DNA of 64,000 bases from contig JAYZEN010000002.1 of the NCBI GenBank assembly GCA_036337295.1, positions 1 to 64,000 on the forward strand. The letters run 5' to 3'. The translations under genes and the position numbers were made by a program. Source of the DNA: Ketobacter sp036337295. GTDB taxonomy: Bacteria; Pseudomonadota; Gammaproteobacteria; Pseudomonadales; Ketobacteraceae. Within the stretch, counting starts at the first letter, position 1; the number at the start of each line of letters is the position of its first letter. The notes beneath the pieces are model-generated. The model made no database searches. It was not told the DNA's origin and saw only the letters and a program-made list of their open reading frames with translations. Positions 60,277 to 64,000 of this stretch are shown here, piece after piece.

Positions 60277-62466
60277 TTGAATACCGTTAATTCGCATTCA
60301 CATACCATACTGGTGGTGGACGGTAATGAAGAAAGCCGCATCGCCATCAGCGACAGTCTTAGCGCAGCTGGTTTCAACACTGTGGAAGCCAGGAATGCGA
60401 AGCTGGCGCTTGTGTATTACAAACAGGTGCACCCCGATCTGGTACTAATGGATCTGGACCTGCCGGATGTGGCAGGCGGACTCGCACTCTGCTCCGAACT
60501 CACCGCGCTCGCGGCTCCGGCCAATGTGCCGGTCATCGTGCTGTCCCACCACAACGAAATGACTCTGGCCGCCACCGTGTTTGACGCTGGCGCGGCCGAT
60601 TTCGTAATCCACCCGTTGAATCACCTGGTTCTGGTACAACGCTGCCGTTACCAGATCCGCGCCAGTATGACGCTGATCTCGCTCAAGCGCCGGGAGCGCA
60701 TCCTGGAGCACGCGGAACGCATTGCTAATATGGGAAGTTGGGAGTGGGACAGCAAAACCGGCGAGCTGATGGTGTCCAGGGAGTTCAATCGCATGCTGGG
60801 CTTTACTGAGGATCGCAAGACCAGTGTGCGGGATGTGCTGGAAAAGTTGCCCGAATCCGAGCGACTTAAAATAATCCGGAATTTTCAGCAGGCCGACAGC
60901 AAACACCAGGGCCGGATCACATTGCACCACCGGGTCAGTTCAGATACAGGCCTGGGACGCACCCTGCGCCACGAAGCGCGCTTTGTCCTGCACAACGAGA
61001 AGGACTATTCAGTGTATGGCACCATTCACGACATCACTGAAGAAATCGCCCACAAAGACCAGATCCTGCAGCTGGCATACTACGATACCCTGACCCAACT
61101 CCCCAATCGCACCTTCTTCAAAACCCATCTGGATCACGCCATCAAGCAGGCCCGGCAAAAAGGTCATCTGTTGGCGGTGATCCTGCTGGACCTGGACCTG
61201 TTCACCCGTATCAACAATTCCCTGGGCCATGAAGCCGGCGACGAATTACTGAAGAAAGTGTCCAACCGATTGTTGCGCACATTTGATGACGAACGCTGCA
61301 CTGCGTTGAACATGCACGCGATCGACCCTCAGGCCCCGTTGGAAAACATGACCGACAAAATCGCCCGGCTTGAAGGGGACCAGTTTGCCGTGCTGGTCAA
61401 TCGTTTCAAGCGGCTGGATGATGTCATTCTGTTTGTGCAGAAAATGTTGAAGCAACTGGTCACGCCATTTACCTTGCAAGGCAACAACATCGTGCTGACG
61501 GCCAGCGCCGGCATCGCCCTGTATCCGGTCAACGGCCTGGGGTCGGAAATGATCCTGCGCAACGCCGACGCTGCCATGCATTTCGCCAAATCCCAGGGGC
61601 GCAATAACTTTCATTTCTATTCCAGCGATATTGATTTCAAATCCAAGGAACGGCTGTCGGTGGAAAACGACCTGCGCCACGCCATCCGTCACAACGAGCT
61701 GGAGCTGCACTATCAACCGAAACTGCACCTTAAAAACGGCGGCATCCAATCCGTGGAAGCCCTGGTGCGTTGGAATCACCCGGTGCGGGGTTTGGTCAGC
61801 CCCTCCCAATTCGTCCCCATGGCGGAAGAAATCGGGCTGATCAATGAACTGGGAGAATGGCTGATCAACAAGGCCTGTCTGCAGGCCAAGCAGTGGAACG
61901 AAAGCGGCCTGCAACCCATCCGCATCGCCATCAACCTCTCCCCCATTCAGTTTCGTGGCAGCCCGCTGGTGCAGATGATTCGCAATGGCTTGCTGGCCTA
62001 TCGACTGGCGCCCTCGCAACTGGAAGTGGAAGTGACTGAAACGGTGCTGCTGGAGGACACCAACCGGGTGCTGCGGACGCTGGACGGTATTCGTAACCTG
62101 GGGGTCAAGGTGGCTTTGGACGACTTTGGCACAGGATACTCCTCATTGAGCTACCTGACCCGATTCCCGTTCAACACCCTGAAAATTGACCGCAGCTTTG
62201 TCTCCCAATGCATTCGCAAGGGGCAGGCCGCCGCCATCATTCACACCATTATCCAACTCTGTAAAAACCTGAACCTGGAAGTGGTAGCGGAAGGTGTGGA
62301 AACCCACGAGGAACTGAAGTTTTTGCTGGATCACCGTTGTGACGTGGTACAGGGCCATTATTTCAGCCCGGCCCTCAATGCCGAAGATCTGGCTCAATAC
62401 GTGCGCCAGCAGTCCTGGGTTACCCTGCTCGCCGATCCAGTCGCCACAGCCACCCCGAGCCGCTGA
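60277..62466 (+). CDS. REC-PAS-GGDEF-EAL cyclic di-GMP phosphodiesterase
   Basis: A 729-residue cytoplasmic protein: a receiver-like domain (about 10-125, Asp in LVLMDLDLPD), a PAS domain (NMGSWEWDSKTGELMVSREF), a degenerate GGDEF domain (the signature reads EGDQF and is preceded by an insert of about 25 residues), and an intact EAL domain (EALVRW, NLSPIQF, DDFGTGYSSLSYL, EGVET). Expected to break down cyclic di-GMP rather than make it. It starts at TTG 60277; no ATG is in frame nearby. The receiver's input kinase is unknown. Confidence 0.9.
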   Translation: MNTVNSHSHTILVVDGNEESRIAISDSLSAAGFNTVEARNAKLALVYYKQVHPDLVLMDLDLPDVAGGLALCSELTALAAPANVPVIVLSHHNEMTLAATVFDAGAADFVIHPLNHLVLVQRCRYQIRASMTLISLKRRERILEHAERIANMGSWEWDSKTGELMVSREFNRMLGFTEDRKTSVRDVLEKLPESERLKIIRNFQQADSKHQGRITLHHRVSSDTGLGRTLRHEARFVLHNEKDYSVYGTIHDITEEIAHKDQILQLAYYDTLTQLPNRTFFKTHLDHAIKQARQKGHLLAVILLDLDLFTRINNSLGHEAGDELLKKVSNRLLRTFDDERCTALNMHAIDPQAPLENMTDKIARLEGDQFAVLVNRFKRLDDVILFVQKMLKQLVTPFTLQGNNIVLTASAGIALYPVNGLGSEMILRNADAAMHFAKSQGRNNFHFYSSDIDFKSKERLSVENDLRHAIRHNELELHYQPKLHLKNGGIQSVEALVRWNHPVRGLVSPSQFVPMAEEIGLINELGEWLINKACLQAKQWNESGLQPIRIAINLSPIQFRGSPLVQMIRNGLLAYRLAPSQLEVEVTETVLLEDTNRVLRTLDGIRNLGVKVALDDFGTGYSSLSYLTRFPFNTLKIDRSFVSQCIRKGQAAAIIHTIIQLCKNLNLEVVAEGVETHEELKFLLDHRCDVVQGHYFSPALNAEDLAQYVRQQSWVTLLADPVATATPSR

Positions 62467-62472
62467 CCAGCA

Positions 62473-62718
62473 TCACTGCGGCGCGCCGGAGGCACGCCAT
62501 TCCCGGGCCGTAACGATGTGCACGTTATCCATCTCCTGATCGTAGAGAATCACATACTCTCGCGCCTTGATGCCCCTGATGACCTGTTCCACCTTGCGGG
62601 ACAATGCCACTTCCTCCGCGCCGTAGTCGGTACCGTCGCGGGTTACGAATTCCTCCACCAGGCCCTGCAATGTCTCTGCCTGCAACTGGTCCCAGGGAAT
62701 CTCAATCAGGTTTTCCAT
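62473..62718 (-). CDS. YheU family protein (UPF0270)
   Basis: An 81-residue small cytoplasmic protein. MENLIEIPWDQLQAETLQ and LVEEFVTRDGTDYG then SRKVEQVIRGIKAREYVIL match the YheU/UPF0270 family. Start ATG 62718 overlaps the end of ppk2 by 17 bp, so they form an operon. Function unknown. Confidence 0.88.
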   Translation of the reverse strand: MENLIEIPWDQLQAETLQGLVEEFVTRDGTDYGAEEVALSRKVEQVIRGIKAREYVILYDQEMDNVHIVTAREWRASGAPQ

Positions 62719-63553
62719 CGCTTCCATCCGCCAGCTGCACCCGCAGCACATCCTCGCCGAATTCTTCTATCACCTTGGCAATCACCTTGGGGTCCAGAAT
62801 CATCACCCGACCGGTATCCACCACCTGCTCCAACTGATCGGCAATGATGGAAAGACATTTGACCCGGGCATACTGCTTGTTGTCCGCCGGGATCACATAC
62901 CAGGGTGCAATCTTCGTGGCGGTCTTGTTGAGCATGTCCTCATAGGCGTTTTGATAGGCACTCCAGTGGTGACGGCTTTCCAGATCCGCCGTGGTGATTT
63001 TCCAGCGCTTGGTGGGTTCCCGCAATCGATCCATAAAGCGGTTGTACTGTTCGTCTTTCGAAAGATTCAGGAACAGTTTGATTAACACCACACCGTCATC
63101 CGTGAGCTGGCGCTCGAACTCCGCCAGTTCGCGATAGGCACGCCCCCACTCAGCTTCGGAGGCAAAGCCCTCCACCCGCTCCACCAGCACACGACCGTAC
63201 CAGGAACGGTCGAAGATTGTGATTTCACCGGGCTCCGGCAGCTTTTGCCAGAAGCGGTAAAGATAGTGACGGGATTGTTCCCACTTGGCCGGTGCGCCGA
63301 TGGGCCAGACCCGCACGCCGCGGGGGTCCAGATGCCGGGTCAAGCGCCGGATAACCCCGCCTTTGCCGGCAGTATCCGTGCCTTCCATCAGGATGATGAC
63401 CCGTTTTCCTTCGCGGAACAGCGCCTGCTGGGCCCGCAGCAACTGCAATTGCAGCTCGTCGATTTTTTCCCGGGCTTTTTCCAGCTTGCGCTTGGGCGTG
63501 GCTCCCAGGTCTTTCAGTTTTACAGCGTCACCGCTCAGCTTGACCACTTTCAC
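62702..63553 (-). CDS. ppk2: Polyphosphate kinase 2
   Basis: A 283-residue PPK2 that transfers phosphate between inorganic polyphosphate and nucleotides. Walker A is GTDTAGKGG (58-66); the lid module is FDRSWYGRVLVERVEGF; the catalytic Asp after Walker B lies in ITIFDRSW, and KRWKITTADLESRHHW is conserved. It is a one-domain (class I/III) form. I place the start at GTG 63553 with GGAGG nine bases upstream, which overlaps the preceding gene by 26 bp; a TTG 30 bases upstream is less likely. Confidence 0.92.
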   Translation of the reverse strand: MKVVKLSGDAVKLKDLGATPKRKLEKAREKIDELQLQLLRAQQALFREGKRVIILMEGTDTAGKGGVIRRLTRHLDPRGVRVWPIGAPAKWEQSRHYLYRFWQKLPEPGEITIFDRSWYGRVLVERVEGFASEAEWGRAYRELAEFERQLTDDGVVLIKLFLNLSKDEQYNRFMDRLREPTKRWKITTADLESRHHWSAYQNAYEDMLNKTATKIAPWYVIPADNKQYARVKCLSIIADQLEQVVDTGRVMILDPKVIAKVIEEFGEDVLRVQLADGSDGKPD

Positions 63554-64000
63554 TCGGCTTGCCCTCCTCGCGCCCGGGTTCAAACAACATGGGATACAGG
63601 AATTCCTGGAATTCCCGGATCATACGATCCATGGTGGTTTTGTCTGCCATGATGATACCCTGCTTGTTCTGCTCATAGCCAATCAACTGCTTGGCGAGAT
63701 TTTGGAAGATGGTGATGCGTTTTTGCATGGACAAACGACTGCCACTGTCCATGAACGGCTCCAGTCCGTAATAGGATTTGGCCAACTGATGCAATGCCTG
63801 ATCCAGATCCTGTCGGCTTTTGCGGCCAACGCTGTTCCAGGCATCCGACAACGCGCCCATAAAATCCGCGTAATGCTTCTGACGCACTTCAAAAGAACGC
63901 TCGAATCGCTCCGCCTCGGCGCGCTGATAAAGAAAATGGGCGTACTGGTCCAGAATCTTGCTCTGGGCACTTTCCTGCAGCTGTTGCGCCCGGATCAGCT
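63528..64000 (-). CDS. Hypothetical helical protein, partial (runs off the right edge)
   Basis: The frame is open from the window edge to the stop at 63528, giving 156 residues of a C-terminal part with no start visible. It is almost all helix, rich in Gln, Lys, Arg and Glu (for example EAERFERSFEVRQKHYADF and DLDQALHQLAKSYYG), and may be a coiled coil. It is read with ppk2 and overlaps it by 26 bp, so an operon role in polyphosphate or storage granules is possible but is inference. I recognise no family. Confidence 0.7.
   Translation of the reverse strand, partial: LIRAQQLQESAQSKILDQYAHFLYQRAEAERFERSFEVRQKHYADFMGALSDAWNSVGRKSRQDLDQALHQLAKSYYGLEPFMDSGSRLSMQKRITIFQNLAKQLIGYEQNKQGIIMADKTTMDRMIREFQEFLYPMLFEPGREEGKPSESGQAER

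Noticed and set aside
1..64000. tRNA, rRNA, CRISPR arrays, insertion sequences or prophage
   Set aside because: I looked for the usual signs (T-arm GTTCGA patterns, ribosomal RNA signatures, spaced direct repeats, transposase or integrase genes) and found none I could support.

Overview
This 64 kb window is chromosomal DNA of a Gram-negative bacterium, most likely a gammaproteobacterium. Support comes from MetR, an RstAB pair, Tag, TcdA, MnmC in its fused form, YheU, a FadI/FadJ-type pair, outer-membrane porins and lipoproteins, and many signalling proteins with 7TMR-DISM, GGDEF, EAL and GAF domains. I cannot name the species. I see no rRNA, tRNA, CRISPR array, insertion sequence or prophage. 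Coding density is high and genes are mostly single or in short operons.

Layout. 0.2-5.5 kb: glpD with a probable GlpR operator, metR, and the converging rstAB two-component pair. 5.5-9.3 kb: a candidate small RNA, tag, a TM2-domain gene, an ArsR/serine-hydrolase pair with a palindromic operator, and tcdA. 9.3-20 kb is the most unusual part: a secreted HExxHxxGxxH metallopeptidase with a GlyGly-CTERM-like tail, a tandem-GAF protein, a hairpin-rich non-coding stretch ending in a strong terminator, a 1073-residue class III cyclase-like/AAA/TPR protein, and a 999-residue natural fusion of a DyP-type peroxidase to a cytochrome P450, with a small gene of unknown function just upstream. 20-25 kb: a hybrid 7TMR-DISM sensor kinase and a PepSY/response regulator/sensor kinase operon.

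25.1-33.7 kb: a 35-codon gene with its own ribosome binding site and terminator, then a light-response cluster: DUF523/DUF1722 protein, CPD photolyase, SDR, FAD amine-oxidase-like protein, DUF1365, Cfa-type methyltransferase, an unknown exported protein, and a CarH/LitR-type B12-binding MerR repressor that carries the W-x9-EH photosensor motif. The leading promoter has GACAA repeats spaced 11-12 bp that overlap the -35 box, as expected of a CarH-type operator. The cluster probably couples light sensing to DNA repair and membrane-lipid modification.

33.8-46 kb: lon behind a sigma-32-like promoter, a beta-carbonic anhydrase, a porin, two SDRs, acylphosphatase, an orphan AmrS-type radical SAM enzyme, a zinc-ribbon/membrane/TPR protein, a small beta-barrel and a PD40 propeller. 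46-50 kb: a fatty-acid beta-oxidation operon (thiolase, then the multifunctional subunit), and across from it a small two-helix membrane protein preceded by a region very dense in inverted repeats. 50-64 kb: a lipoprotein, ppc behind a diguanylate cyclase, a NIT-like helical protein, an AEC transporter, mnmC, a rhodanese, a REC-PAS-GGDEF-EAL protein, and a yheU/ppk2/unknown operon that runs off the right edge.

All calls rest on reading the sequence and recalling family motifs; no database search was run.
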